Shown piece after piece: positions 34,540-47,479 of a DNA stretch of 64,000 nucleotides. The DNA is from Nageia nagi (taxonomy: Eukaryota; Pinophyta), in the NCBI GenBank assembly GCA_050084985.1, contig JBITNC010000001.1, positions 13,144,001-13,208,000 of the forward strand, read 5' to 3'. How positions within the stretch are numbered: the stretch's first letter is position 1; each line of letters begins with the position of its first letter. A program made the position numbers and the translations under genes. The notes beneath the pieces were generated by a model. The model was not told the origin of the DNA. It did not search any database and was given only the letters and a program-made list of their open reading frames with translations.

Positions 34540-36870
34540 ACTATGGTCATTCAATACAAAAATATTGGTGACATTAAAATTTGTGTGGATTTTAGATAAT
34601 TAAATAAAGCTTATGAACATGATCCCTTTCCCATAACTTTTATAGAAGAGATATTAGAAAATGTCACTAGACAAGAAGTATATTCTTTAACCCACAGGTT
34701 TTTTGGATACCATCAAGTTAATATTATCAAGGAGGATCACCATAAGACTATGTTCATAACTTAAATAGGATCATATATGTACAATATAATGCCTTTGGGA
34801 ATTAAAAATACCCCTATTATATTTTCTAGGATAATGATTAATTCTTTTAAATATTTTTTACATAAATGCTTATTTGCTACCCTACATGGTGTTTTTTTAG
34901 GTCATATTATATGTAAACAAGGACTCATGGTAGATTCGACTAAAATAAAAACCTTATTGAATATCTCTCCACCAACAATAATCAAATAAGTAAGAATATT
35001 TTTATATGCTACTGTTTATTATAAAAATTTATCAAGAATTATGTTATCCTTGATACATTGATTGATGACCTCATGAAGAAAAATCATTAATTTTATTGGT
35101 TGCTTGAATGCTAAGAAAGCTTTTCAACCCTAAAACAAAAAGCATCAATAGCCCAATCCTTATTTTCTATGATTGTATAAAAACATTTCATGTACATGTT
35201 GATGCAAGCAAGGTTACCATAAGAGTAGTACTAACATAGCTTGGTGAAGGAAACATCGATCACCCAATATACTTCATCAATAGGAAGATGGTGAATTTAA
35301 GGAAAAATTATATTATGACAAAACAAGAAGCCTTGGTGATGGTTTATGATCTAAAGAAGTTCATACACTACCTCTTAGTTACTACCTTCATATTCTTCAT
35401 AGATAATGAAGCTCTATAATATTTACTAAACAAATATGTGATCCAAGAAATAATTTATCCCTAGCTACCCATTTTACAAGAATTTCAATTTAAAGTTATC
35501 ATCAAACTATGGAACTTAAACAATATCTCGAATATGCTATCTAGGATAGATAATGATGAAACATCCAAAATAGATAATGATCTTCTAGAAGTCCATTTAT
35601 TTTGTATTGAAGATTCCTCTAGCAAATTACAAGAAATTGAAATATTTTTAACCTTAGTCTAATTTCATAAAGGCCTTTCAAAAAAAGATCAAAGAAAGTT
35701 TCTAATCATAGTGATACCTTACATAATTATTTCTAGTAAATTGTATAAGATAGGGTTGGATGAAGTAATTAGGCAAGTCATCTTATAATATGAATGATAG
35801 TACATCTTACAATAGGTTGAAGAAGAAGTTGTAGAAGGCCATTTCAATGATGACCTAACAAGTAAGTAGATAATGCAAATAGGACTCCAATGATCTACAT
35901 TACATCAAGATGCCTTAAAATTCATTAAACGTTGTGATGTTTTTCAAATAATTAGAAAATCACCTACTAGAGATGAGCTCCCCTTAAATTCAGTCTTACT
36001 TATGAAGCTATTTGAGAAATGGGCAATTGATTTTTTGGTACCTATCTCTCCTTTAGGATGACGTATAGGAGCAAGATGCATTATAACTAGTGTAGAATAC
36101 CATACCAAATGGGTAGAAGTAATAACAACTAAAGATTGCACCACACATACTAAAATAAATTTCATTTATGAGAATATTATTACCAAGTTTGGATGCCCTA
36201 AGGAAGTCATAAATGATCAATGCAAGCACTTAACTAACCTCACCATTAAACAAATTCTAACTAGATTTATGATTTAGCATGGAATAATCTCTCCCTATCA
36301 TCCACAAGAAAATGGATTAGTTAAAGCTTTAAATAAAATCTCAAAAAGAATCCTAACAAATATTATTAGCATAACACAATCCAATTGTGAAGATAAGATT
36401 CCAGACATCTTATAGACTTATAGAACCACTTATAAATGAATCAATAAACAAACATTAATCTAGTTAGTCTTTGGATTAGAGGCTACTTTACAAAGGGAGT
36501 TTCAAGTATCATCACTAAGAATTGTTATTGAAATTAGATTAGATGGTAAATAATCATTAGAAGAAAGGTTGTTTGAACTAGACAAACTATATGAAAATGT
36601 TGTATGGCAATGTATAATCAAATATAAGAGAAGAATCATCAAAAGTCTTGGCATGATCATCACATTAAAACTAAGTAGTTTTAGGTTAATGATTATGTTC
36701 TCCTTTATGATAGTCATTGCAAACACAATACAAGAAAATTAAGCATCCATTGGCTACAACCTTATATTATTGAATATATAAAGGGATAAGGGACCATGTA
36801 ACTAAAGAAAATAGATGGAAACATCCACCCTAGGTATTTAAATGGCCATTATTTAAATAAATACAAACCT
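34540..36870 (+). pseudogene. pol: Ty3/gypsy pol (RT, RNase H, integrase) of element E
   Basis: Decayed polymerase polyprotein in order. RT: WISTMVIQY, ICVDFR, LNKAYEHDPFPITFIEEILE, YNIMPLGIKNTPIIFSRIM. The open piece 34777-34989 jumps from HKCLFATLHG to VFLGHIICKQGLMVD, so the stretch with the YxDD box is deleted. RNase H: HVDAS, DHPIYFINRKM, KQEALVMVYDLKKFIHYLL. Integrase: KRCDVFQ (zinc-finger Cys changed to Phe), FEKWAIDFLVPISPLG, FGCPKEVINDQCKHLTN, YHPQENGLVKALNKI (catalytic Glu replaced by Lys), TYRTTYK, VFGLEA. The style matches a Ty3 family common in large plant genomes. Not functional. Confidence 0.88.
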
Positions 36871-37299
36871 TGCTAAGACTAAGATATTTACTAAGGATTT
36901 CATTAGGTACAAGTAGTTCATTAGGTAGTTAGATTCAATAAGACTATTACGTTAGAGATGAATATTTTCAAAACTATTACTATCATTAACATATAGTCAT
37001 TAATATAAAATCATCACTAAATAAATTGCCACACTGTTAGAGTTAGTCTCCTAATCATCAAATGAAAATATAAATAAAAGATGCACTTACAATAATTAAA
37101 GAACAACATTACTAATTGTTCCTATCGAAGTATTGATAGTTTTAAGAGGACTTCTAATCAATCCCTTTAGAGTGCTAAAAATAATTTTCAAACCTAAAAC
37201 CTATCATAAGTATTTAGGAAATTGATAAACATAAGCATATTGATTCAAAATCTATTTCATTACTAAAGAATATTAATTATAGTAATTAAACCCATTTTG

Positions 37300-38330
37300 A
37301 GTATTTAGGAAAAAACTACATATATTGGTATATTTTAGACATTCATAATTACATCATTGAAAACTAATTTTGACTTCAAAATATATGAAAAAAATACACC
37401 TAATTCCCCCAAGTATTTAGTTCCTTGTATTTCACTTGATTTCAACACCTTTTACAAAAAGAAGGGAGACTCCACCATTTCCCCTTTGGTGTCAGCCACA
37501 TCATTGCTAAAGGAACACTTAGAGAACTCAGGTACTAATTACTTAAAGTGTACATAGGATACCTTCCCTCTACTACCTATGAAATTTTAGCATTCATGAA
37601 GATCATCCCACCAAATAATGCTACTAACAAATGTGTTGCATCCCAAATATCTTCAGTAATACGTAATCAAGTCAAGATCCAACTAGTGTCAAACTTTCAT
37701 CATGATCTTAACAATAGATTCTAAAGGAATTAAATCCATGTTTGATTCACTAAGCTTAATTACCATAATAAAACATAAGAGCATAAATGATTTGGAAAAA
37801 AAATCTTACCTATGCCCCTATTTAATCATAAAAAACATTGTAGTTAATAACTTATTTACTCAACGATCGCAACATGAGTCAAGACCCATCACTACATGCT
37901 TAGCGATCTAATTTTGGGAGTACAAATGGAAACATGGCCAACGTATATTACAGGGCACAATATTCAACTTTTTATTGAAAATAATATCAAGATATATTAA
38001 TTTTTTTAATTTATGGCATACGAATCAACTAGCAAAATGAATAGTAGATAATAAAATGAGAACATGTATCATATATTGAAGCATTGATGTACAATTTACA
38101 CATTATGGTGCATATAACAATCAAATCATTAGCATGGATCCCTATAAATCTTTAAATGGAAACCACCATATACTAACTTCCAATGAATGAATAGGATCTT
38201 CCCCAATAGTAATAAAGAATTATGATGCCCTAACACACTGAAAAATATTAAATACCCTAACAAAAAAACTAACTTTAGTTTATAAATGCACTATTTATAT
38301 AAATAAAAGAGATCCTATGTATTGCTTTCA
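37300..38330 (+). pseudogene. Coding-like decayed sequence, unknown
   Basis: Two open pieces on plus (37357-37557 and 37702-37911), with FDFKIYEKNTPNSPKYLVPC and HKSINDLEKKSYLCPYLIIK, are joined by code-like sequence in another frame. No family recognised. It lies just after the integrase of element E on the same strand, so it may be extra element code or another insertion. Confidence 0.3.
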
Positions 38331-38399
38331 CTTTTCAGACCTATTCCATCATTCTGTTAAAATAAAGCTTTGAAATTCATGATCACTAGCAATCAAAGA

Positions 38400-41300
38400 C
38401 ATGGCAAGAGGAAAGAAGAAAACAATAAATATGGAAGATAAAATTCCCTTTATCAAGGATCCATTATATGTATATTACTTTCCTTTAGTTCTTGAGGGTG
38501 TTCATGGAATCAAGGAATCCATCCAATATATCCACCAGGTGAAATTTTCATAAGCTAAGTTGAAAATACAAGATTTGGCTACCCTTACAAATGAAGAGCT
38601 AGAGAGATTGGAATGAATAAGATTGATTAATCTTGATCAAATGCCATTTATTAATGCCCTTAGAATTGTTAAGTTTATTTATAACCATTTTCATGAGGTA
38701 TAACTAGGGTTAGATCATCCCTATCCCATTGATGATGACACCATTCAGTAGATCCTATGATTAAAAGCAAAAGAAGTTGACCCTAGCCTTGTTACTAAGG
38801 CTAATAAGTTATCTTATACATTGATTATAATAAAGTTGTAAATAAATCTTAACAAAAAATATGTAAATGTTGAGTTCATCACTAATGTAGCTCATATATT
38901 AGTCATATGGTTAGCTTTTCAAAGGGTCTACTACAAAAATATCATGTCCTCATCCATAATCATGGAAGCAACTTTGGGCTACGACATCATCCAAAGAGGA
39001 GTAAAGTATGCCCTAGTTAGTTTTCACTTGGGATAACTCAATGTGAATGATGATGAGGTCAAAAGAGGTAATTATAATACCTTTTATATGGTTCTTTCCT
39101 TGTATATGCTACAATATGTTTCATGAAGTTATTACCTACTATAAAAGGAAAAATTGTTATAGAGTTTTTAAAACCATTCATACAATAATATAAGAAGTTG
39201 TATACCTAACAACTTGACCTTTCCTCCTAGTTTGATTCCATTACTCTATTAATAAAAGGCCAAGAAAGGGTTTTTGAGCATGTTATTCTTTGATTTATTA
39301 GAAATATATCTCTCCTAAAAATCATTATACTCCCTAATCAGAAATTCATTGAAAGTTGTACCTCTAATTCAATCCTAATGAGAATGAACCATTATATTTT
39401 TACCTATTATCACATCACTAAAATTATCGAATTTGCTAATAAATATCCTCTTGATCTCACTTAAATTATTGAACCCTCAACCTATCGCAATCCTCCATTC
39501 AATACACATTAGATAAGGTATTAAATTAAATAGATGCAACTACCCATAACCATGACAACCCAACATACATAGTCATCAAAAATATGAATATATTAATTAC
39601 CAATTATCAAAAGTAGAAATATCCTAGTACAAGTCATTCACAATAGTAGAAACATATATACAAATTAAGGAATAACATAGATGGATTCATCACCACTGAA
39701 ACAACTAATTACAGAAACATCAAAACAAGTAGACCCTATTGTGAATGCTTTTAAAACCCTACTAAAAATATTTTAGGGAATAGAACCATAAAACACTATA
39801 GGAATGGTGACTACATCATCAAAAAATCCTCAAGTTACAATGGTGACTATTTTTGGTATACCTATCACCACTAAAGAATTTGATTGCTAATCCTCCTATG
39901 TTCAAACTATGAAACCATAAAAAGATAAGAAAAAGGAAGCAAATGTTATGTAAATCCCTACACTAATGACTTCAATCTTGAATAATTTATCTCAATCATA
40001 TATAATAGGTATCTCCATACCTATAAATTATGACCCCAAGTATTATAATCTATTTGATACTTTTTTAGTTTAAAACACATATTTCCTTAGGATCCAACCC
40101 CACCATTATTGCAACCAATACCTCATCTAGCATTCATATAGACATAAAAATATTTCCCTTTTCCACACATCCCATTGAATCTATAGTCATTATTATTAGA
40201 CCTCCATTGAAACCCCATATGTCAACCTAAGTGCCCTGAAATGATCCTTAGAATTACCCATACCTACTAATTGGAAATTGCATATAACCAAGCATATCAA
40301 GCTTTGGAATACATTGGTACCCAATGCAATTAAAAATATAATCATCTCTACTCACTAATACTACTACCTATAAAACCACTAGACATCCCTCCAAGAGATC
40401 TTCACCATGTACAAAGACATTAACCTCACTCTTTAGGAATACTTCATTCTTCAAGAAAACTAATTTACCTATCTTAAAGTTAAGGTCATCAAATCCATTA
40501 AACTCATCAAGGAACAATTCCCAAATTTCCCATTGGATTCCACTATCTACATTAGTGAGAACCTTCATACATTAGTCAAGCACATAATACAACCAAGATC
40601 CCACCTATCGATCCTAAGCTGTTAACCACCATTACCCAACAACTCCCAAACATGGTCATTGATCGTAATCAACCTATCACAATAATATTGGAAGCAACCT
40701 TTCAATATTTTCTTGAGGAAAGACATAACTTGGAGTAGGAATCCTATAAATTACAGTAAGATCATGATAAATATACAACTCAATTAGATGTACATAAAGA
40801 AAAATCATAACACAACTAGCACATTACAAGTTGATATGTCAAGACATGAAGGCCATAATAGAAGGAAATTCCACATAGAAGGAAATTCCACTTCCACTAA
40901 GATTTAGAGCATCAAAGCCAAAATGATTTAAAAATATGTTGAGGCGGTATTGCTTCATCATTAACTCACATAAGGAAAAAACTGTGCCATCTAATTTTAG
41001 GTAGCAACTATAGAACTCTACAACTTAGTTGCTACCAAATAGAGTCTCCAAAATAAAGTTAGCACAACAATCCATCATATCAATCAAATCTACTCAAAAC
41101 ATATGGTTGAATTAGCTAAAATAAAAGAGGGAGTCAATCATTACCACATCAAAGAAACCATAGTATAGGCTACATAAGGAAATATAATAATGGAATTCCT
41201 TTATTAATGTATTCAGTAGAAACTAATGATTTGGCTCCAATAAGGAAAGGAAATTATTACCATGTATAATTTCATCCCCCCAATATGAACATAATTGATC

Positions 41301-41400
41301 CAGTATCAACTCCATCCTATATCCATGGAATCTAACAAAGATAAGGGAAAGGCTCATGATCCTATAGTAGCAGAAGATAATTATTTTGTACCTTGGCTAA
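38400..41400 (+). pseudogene. Long decayed reading frame, unknown protein
   Basis: From an ATG at 38401 (MARGKKKTINMEDKIPFIKD) one frame stays readable for about 270 codons with only scattered stops, including GVHGIKESIQYIHQVKF, LINLDQMPFINALRIVKF and AHILVIWLAFQRVYYKNIMS. Beyond 39100 the frame shifts and is poorer, with a KDKKKEANVM stretch and repeated Thr/Asn/Ile-rich code to about 41400. The lysine-rich start and even spacing of readable blocks argue for a real former gene, probably carried by a transposable element. No domain recognised. Confidence 0.45.
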
Positions 41401-42370
41401 AGATAAAGAAAATGACTTGAAGGCTTGCTCCTTTTAATTGTGTGATGATAATAAAAGTCCATATTTTGGCAATCATGATATTTTGATTATGAAATCATTT
41501 TCTTGAAATTCTTTTACTAAAGTTGCTAAAAATAAAAAGATGACAATAATATGAAAGATAGGCATGAAAGGAAAAGAAGAAATATAATAACGACCATAAA
41601 AACATCATTTAATAGTCATTAACTATAAGTAAAAAAAACTAATCATAACATAAAATTTAAATGAAGAAGAAATAATTAAGGTATGTAAGATAATAGTAAG
41701 AAAAAGTAACAAGCATTGAACAATATAAAAACTAAAAAGGGAACACCAATCTAAAAGAAAGATAAGAGGCTAACTTCTTAAGATCATTAGTGAAAATAAG
41801 AAGTCACCACCTGAGATCAATATTTCCTCATTGCTCAATCAAATTTTCAATTCTATTGCAAAATATGTGAGACAAATCATAATTTCATGGATCTTTTTCC
41901 TTGTTCAAAAAATAATTACCATAATCTCATCTCATCGCCATACCCAATACAAAGTATCATTGTTTAAGAAAATAGATATGCATGAGGCTGGTGAATGGAG
42001 GTAAAAGGAGAAATTTAAATCTTTATATCAGTATCTTTTGCATTTACTACTCCAAGCTAGTAAAGTTTCAAATAATTAAGTCTATTTTCCTAGCATGGCC
42101 TTATGGACCCCCATGAATATGGTTAGATTGTATTCTTAACAAAAACTCTAGAAATGCATTAATATACACATAAAAAGCTTTAGAAATATATGGATTTATA
42201 TTATAATTGGTAATATAAAAACTTCCATTAAGATGACTATTTTAAAATTTTAGTTGATGATTCATAAAAAATTATCGAATGGATCTCATGAACTATTTAT
42301 CTCCTCGATTTTGGCAAACTCAGGGTAGAATGGATAGAAAAATGATTGATAAAAGTAGTAAGATATACAA
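41401..42370. other. AT-rich sequence with no recognised feature
   Basis: No LTR ends, coding blocks or structured repeats were seen. Confidence 0.4.
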
Positions 42371-42374
42371 ATAG

Positions 42375-42840
42375 TTGAGTAAAATATTACAAAAGAAGAA
42401 AGAGATATTATATAAATACCATCCTAAGAAGATGATTCTTTGTACTAGTTTGTTGCTAGATATTAGAAAGGTTCTCGATATACCAAATGATATCAAGTTA
42501 AAGATGATTGAAAAGTCATTTGCAATCAAAGACTCCTATGCTTGGGAACTCAAAACTCAAGGCAAAGACTTGTTCATCAAGGTTAATGTTTGAAAAATGT
42601 TCTTAGAGTAGGAATCAGAACTAAAATTGATCCATAAAGCTTTTCTATTATGTCCATGGAAAAGTACCCCTAGAATCATCCTCGATTGCACCACACATAA
42701 TTAGTTTTAAAGTATATTTGGATTTCTATCAATGTAGTTCTTGGTTCAATCAAATGAAGTCAAGTTGCTCACTAATAGATTACCTAAAAAGAAGGTCATT
42801 TATGAATACAATAATTATTATAAAAACTCATGATCCAATC
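42375..42840 (+). pseudogene. Short coding-like remnant, unknown
   Basis: A 72-codon open piece (MSKILQKKKEILYKYHPKKM then DIPNDIKLKMIEKSFAIKDS) ends at 42593; readable code continues for about 80 codons in the same direction. No family recognised. Confidence 0.25.
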
Positions 42841-43796
42841 CTTACCTTACTAGCTTAAATGAATGAAATTATATGAATATCTAGGATCTAAAGATGATAT
42901 AAAAAAGGAATCTTTATTAACTACAAAAGGAGGAAAATCACCATTGATGGATAGTGATACTGAAGAGGTTTAGGGATTCTCCATCTAAGTTAGGGATGAT
43001 TTTAGCATGAGAGAATTAAAAACTAAAGCTTAACAACTTAACGACTTAACAACTTCCTTGATTTAATGATTGAGCAACAGAAGTGTTAGTGATAGAAGTT
43101 GTAACGAATGAATCGTTAAGAAAGATCATCATGTTGATATTGAAGTGATGCAACTCTTTAGATATAAAAGATCTATTTTAGTGATAAACACTTGAGTAAA
43201 TGAAGTATATATAAGAGAGAGAAGTAAGTGTGTATGTATGTATGTATGAGAGAAAGAGAGAATAGAAGAGAGATAATGATATGAACTTGTAATAAGAATA
43301 AATATATCACCATATTTTGGCTCTTATACTAAATTATCATATTAATATAAATACTCCTCTTTCTTTAAATTCATTATGTTACTCATTGTTTATTATTCTT
43401 ATTTTAACTATTCCAATTATTATTTTATCATAAAAAATTCTCTTCTCATTTGTGGGTAAGAAACCTAATGATTGGTGTAAGTTAAGTCATAGAACATTAG
43501 TCAATAAGAATTTGATATATTTAGTTGTAATGAACCAAAAAACTTCTTAAATTTATATTAAGGAGATGGTTAGTTTATTGCATTTGAGTTTTAATAGTTG
43601 TACTCCTAGGGTTTCAAATCTTGGGCACATGGAAAAATAGTTTTAAAATTTTAGAAGGAAAAATAATCGAGTTCACCATAATATTTTATGTAACATTGAA
43701 CTAATTATAAAACTAAGTTAATCTTATAAAATAAGGGTGTGTGTTGACAAATAATCTTCATAGGAAACTAATTAAAATACAAATATTAAATAATAA
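42841..43796. repeat. Low-complexity AT/GA-rich stretch
   Basis: It contains a short (GTAT)n run followed by GA-rich sequence at about 43228-43275. No gene seen. It ends at the 3' LTR of element C. Confidence 0.45.
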
Positions 43797-44618
43797 TGTA
43801 GACAATTAAAATTAATTGTAAGTGTGATTAATTGTGTATAATCAACCTACTTAATATATAGAAGATTACTATTAAAATGAAACTATGTATCCTATAAAAT
43901 AACTAAGTATATATAGTACATAATAATGTAAAGTATACATGAATGCAAATTAAAAATAATGATACTTAGACTATTGGATCAAATTCACTACCGATGAATG
44001 AATGATCATGATAAATACTCGTTATCTTACCTAGACAATCATTTATATGCTAAGACCTAACTTGTTAATGGGAGACTAATCTTTTCAATAGGATGGAACC
44101 TTAGAGAGAAATACTCAATAGGAAGGATGGATCTGCAAAGTGGTGTAAATGCCTAGGGTAGTGTGAATTCCAATAGTAGCATCAATGTTATACTCCCTAC
44201 GAGTTAGCCTTTATAATATAGATTCCTAGCATTATAAATAATGTGACAAGCCTAATCTAGCATATGATTAAAGATGAATAACATAATGATCTTGTGATAA
44301 AATATCCTAATCTTGATAGGTAGTGTTAAGAAATAACTTATCCTTTTTATTATTTGAGTGTGACTATCGAGATGAGAATCCAATGGTCTCCCCATGTTAC
44401 CTTACGTCCTTGTATATATGAGAGAACCACAATAATGCATGCCTACATAAGAGCATCAATGTTAGGATCCTTGCACATAAAAAGAGAAACAATATAAGAA
44501 GAGCACATAAGTTGACCTAAATAATCATAATAAGAGATATAATATTAAAATAAAATATATCATTAATTAAATAATATGATAAATAATTTATGATATTAGG
44601 TATCAAAATTAAGTGTCA
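43797..44618 (-). repeat. 3' LTR of element C (822 bp)
   Basis: Aligned by eye with 53620-54413. Shared words on plus include TATAATCAACCTACTTAATA, ATACTTAGACTATTGGATCA and AAGAAGAGCACATAAGTT. On minus it starts about TGACACTTAA and ends GTCTACA. Confidence 0.82.
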
Positions 44619-45172
44619 ATAGATGCCTCCCTTTGCAATTTTAAAGAAATAAAATGTAATTATTCTTGTAAAGGAGATAAATTATGAAAATGATAGAAAG
44701 GATTAAAAAAAAACTTCCATATCTTAGTGAAGCTTTAAATCAACAAAAAAGTTATGATGTATTATACCCCCTCTTTATATTGATTGTGTTAGAAGCATCT
44801 ATGGTAATATGATGTAACCAAATGTAAATAATATGAGATTCAAGAGAACAAAAAATAACATCTCTATAGATCATATATAGATTCATCTTAAATATATAAA
44901 TCATTAGAATGAGAAAATATAAAATTAATAGAATAGAATGTCTAGAACAAGAATATCATCATGAGGTACTATGCCCCATTCCTAGACATATTATGTCATT
45001 CACAATAATCATCCAAGAGATAAAATATTTTAAAGCATATATGAAATCATAATATCATATAATATTTATCATCATGAGGTACTATACCCCATTCCTAGAT
45101 ACAAATAAGGAAGAAAATCATCATGGGGTACTTTGCCTATTCTTATATTCCAACCATATAATGTAAAGCATC

Positions 45173-45204
45173 GGGTAAGTGCAAGAAGATGAGTCCCACT
45201 TTGG
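45173..45204 (+). repeat. Left terminal inverted repeat
   Basis: 32 bp, matched in inverse orientation at 46088-46120 with one extra T in the right copy. Confidence 0.9.
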
Positions 45205-46087
45205 AGGAAGTCTTAGGAGTTGCTAGGTTTTTGTATTTGTTTAATAACTTTTTTAATTTTTATAATTTAAAACAAAACTATATATGTGCACAATTTCATA
45301 TAATTCTTCATAATTTAAAAAAAAAATTAAAATTGATAAGTTTAAGTCAAATTATGCTTAATTTTTGAATTAAAAATCATGGCCAATAAAAAAATTTATA
45401 TTCATGAAAAAATTACAAAAAAATATTCTACACAATATTTAGTGTCTTAGGTATCTTCTCCCAAAAGGATTTAAAAAAATATTTTAATTTAGATCAAATT
45501 ATGTTTACTGGACATGATGGGGTAAGGTCCTGAAACTATATTTTTAAAATAGTGCATTTTGTATTTGTTTAATAACTTTTTGCTTTTCTATAATTGTGAA
45601 AAATAAAATATATGTGCATAATCTGGATACAATTCTTCTCAAGTTAAAAAAAAAGATGATGGATTTAAGTCAAATTATGCTTTTCAAATACTAGCAATTT
45701 TAGAAACGATAATCATGTCCAATAAAAAAATAAATATTCATGAAAAAATTGCAAAAAAAAATATCTTGCAAAATATTTAGTGTCTTAGGTATCTTTATAC
45801 GAAAGGATTTTAAAAAATATTTTAATTTAGATCCAATTATGCTTGTTGGACACAATGCAGGTATGGTCTTGAAACTTTTTTTTTTTAATAGTTATTTTTA
45901 AACATACCTATCAAATATTAATTTCTATCATCTAGGTATTAAAATAAATTACATATTTGAAAACTAGACTTTGAGAACTAAATTTTTACCCAAGTGACCT
46001 TTTTCAATATTTGGACTCTAAGAGCTTCAAATTTTGAGATCAAGTGTGACCAGACCTAAAAATCAGGGAAAACACTCCACTTTTTGG

Positions 46088-46120
46088 CCAAAAGTGGGAC
46101 TCATCTTCTTGCACTTACCC
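46088..46120 (-). repeat. Right terminal inverted repeat
   Basis: Inverse copy of 45173-45204. The match may extend one base to 46121. Confidence 0.9.
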
Positions 46121-46140
46121 CATGTTTATGATGTACTATG

Positions 46141-47460
46141 CCCCATTATTAGACATATGATGGTTATTTACCCAACCAATAAAGGTAAAAGGATAGAAAT
46201 GATAGATTAAAGTTAATTTCCCAATTGAAAAAAGGAATAAATAATAGAAGGATAGAACATAAGCCACATCATGACATATTATCAACTATGCACATGAATA
46301 TTTGTAAAAATTGTCAAAAGTAACATGATCATAAAAGTGTGCTTATGGGAAAAAAAAAAGATAAAAGTTGAGAAAATTCCCTATGTAATTTCCTAAATGG
46401 ATATCCCCAAGTCTATCACTTTTTCATATACTTGATTTTTACATTTACCTAGTAATATTAACAGTACCATATTCAAGAAGCATGTTTTGAGGATATCATT
46501 TATATGAGGTAAATTATCGATATTTACCTTTTATTTTAAGGATAACACTTTTAATGCTCAACATTGAATCTATTGAGAGCATCAAAGTTGCTTTTTAGAG
46601 TTGAAAGTATGTTATATTTAATGGGTGTATTAAACTTATGCGAGCGATATCAATTGAATATTTTTTAATACAAGTATATTATTTTCTCATGTAAATGTGT
46701 TAATAAGTCTTAAATTTCATGCCAATGAAGTTTTATAAATATGATTGAGTTTTATTTTATTTATACATTTATTTCTTATGCATTTTGTGCTTTTATTTCA
46801 TGAAAAAATATCTTTATGAGCTAAATTTATGTTTCAAATGGTTATTTATATTTTGTGAGGATAGAATATCATCTTTTACACCTAAGCTGCATGAGATATA
46901 CAAAATAACTTATTTTGCATAAATATTGGTTACTTCACACCAATACCATATCTATGCTTGTGGTAAGTTATAATTTCCCCTTATCTAAGTATGTTGATGG
47001 TTTCCTTAGGCTTTACATATTTTATGTTCAATTCCATGTGTAAATCATTAAGAGATAGCACTAGGAACCCTAGGGTTTTAGGTTTAAACTCAATACTTCA
47101 TCATTTGATTATTTTTAGTTATCAAAATATCAATTTTCCATATTTTCCATCATAAGAATTTAATGTTTAATTTTCATATCAAATTTTGAGTATTAATTTT
47201 GTGTATGGGAAGCATGGGCGCTAGGTCATCTGTCTAATAGGAATGTTAAGCATATAAGATAGAATTCCATGTGGTCATATATTTTATAGGTTTTATATAA
47301 TGCTTATTGGCTATTTTAAATATAAAATTTCAATTATTGAATGAGAAATCATAAAATACACATAATAAAAACTTACTAATACATACAATGTGTTGTTGAT
47401 TATAGTGTAGTTATTACCTAAGGGAGCTTAAACTACAAATTCATAGTTGGAATATTGAAT
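46141..47460. other. AT-rich sequence in element C, nothing recognised
   Basis: No coding blocks or repeats of note between the 3' UTR and the antisense PMD remnant. The promoter of the PMD gene, if it had its own, would lie here. Confidence 0.4.
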
Positions 47461-47479
47461 GATCTTGGTTTGATGACTT

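Larger units (their letters stand above)
45173..46120. mobile_element. Non-autonomous DNA transposon with 32-34-bp inverted ends (948 bp)
   Basis: The left end, starting GGGTAAGTGCAAGAAGATGA, is the reverse complement of the right end (46088-46120) over about 32 bp, with a single-base indel. Inside, about 330 bp occur twice in tandem (about 45227-45555 and 45556-45890), sharing TTTTGTATTTGTTTAATAAC-like, TTTAGTGTCTTAGGTATCTT and TTTTAATTTAGATC-like words. No transposase is encoded. Flanks show CAT on both sides if one C is counted with the left end, so a 3-bp duplication is possible but not certain. The superfamily was not assigned. Confidence 0.85.
44620..46140 (-). repeat. 3' UTR of element C with recurring short motif
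   Basis: A word of the form ATCATCATGAGGTACTATGC followed by a CCCCATTCCTAGA-like tail recurs (plus orientation) at about 44955, 45068, 45118 (changed) and 46129 (partly). The word recalls the CTCATCATGAG-type repeats of element A's 3' UTR. The block is interrupted by the DNA transposon at 45173-46120. Confidence 0.5.

Noticed and set aside
44955-46140. Recurring ATCATCATGAGGTAC words as a CRISPR-like array
   Set aside because: Copies are few, imperfect and unevenly spaced, in plant retroelement DNA; a 3' UTR repeat explains them.
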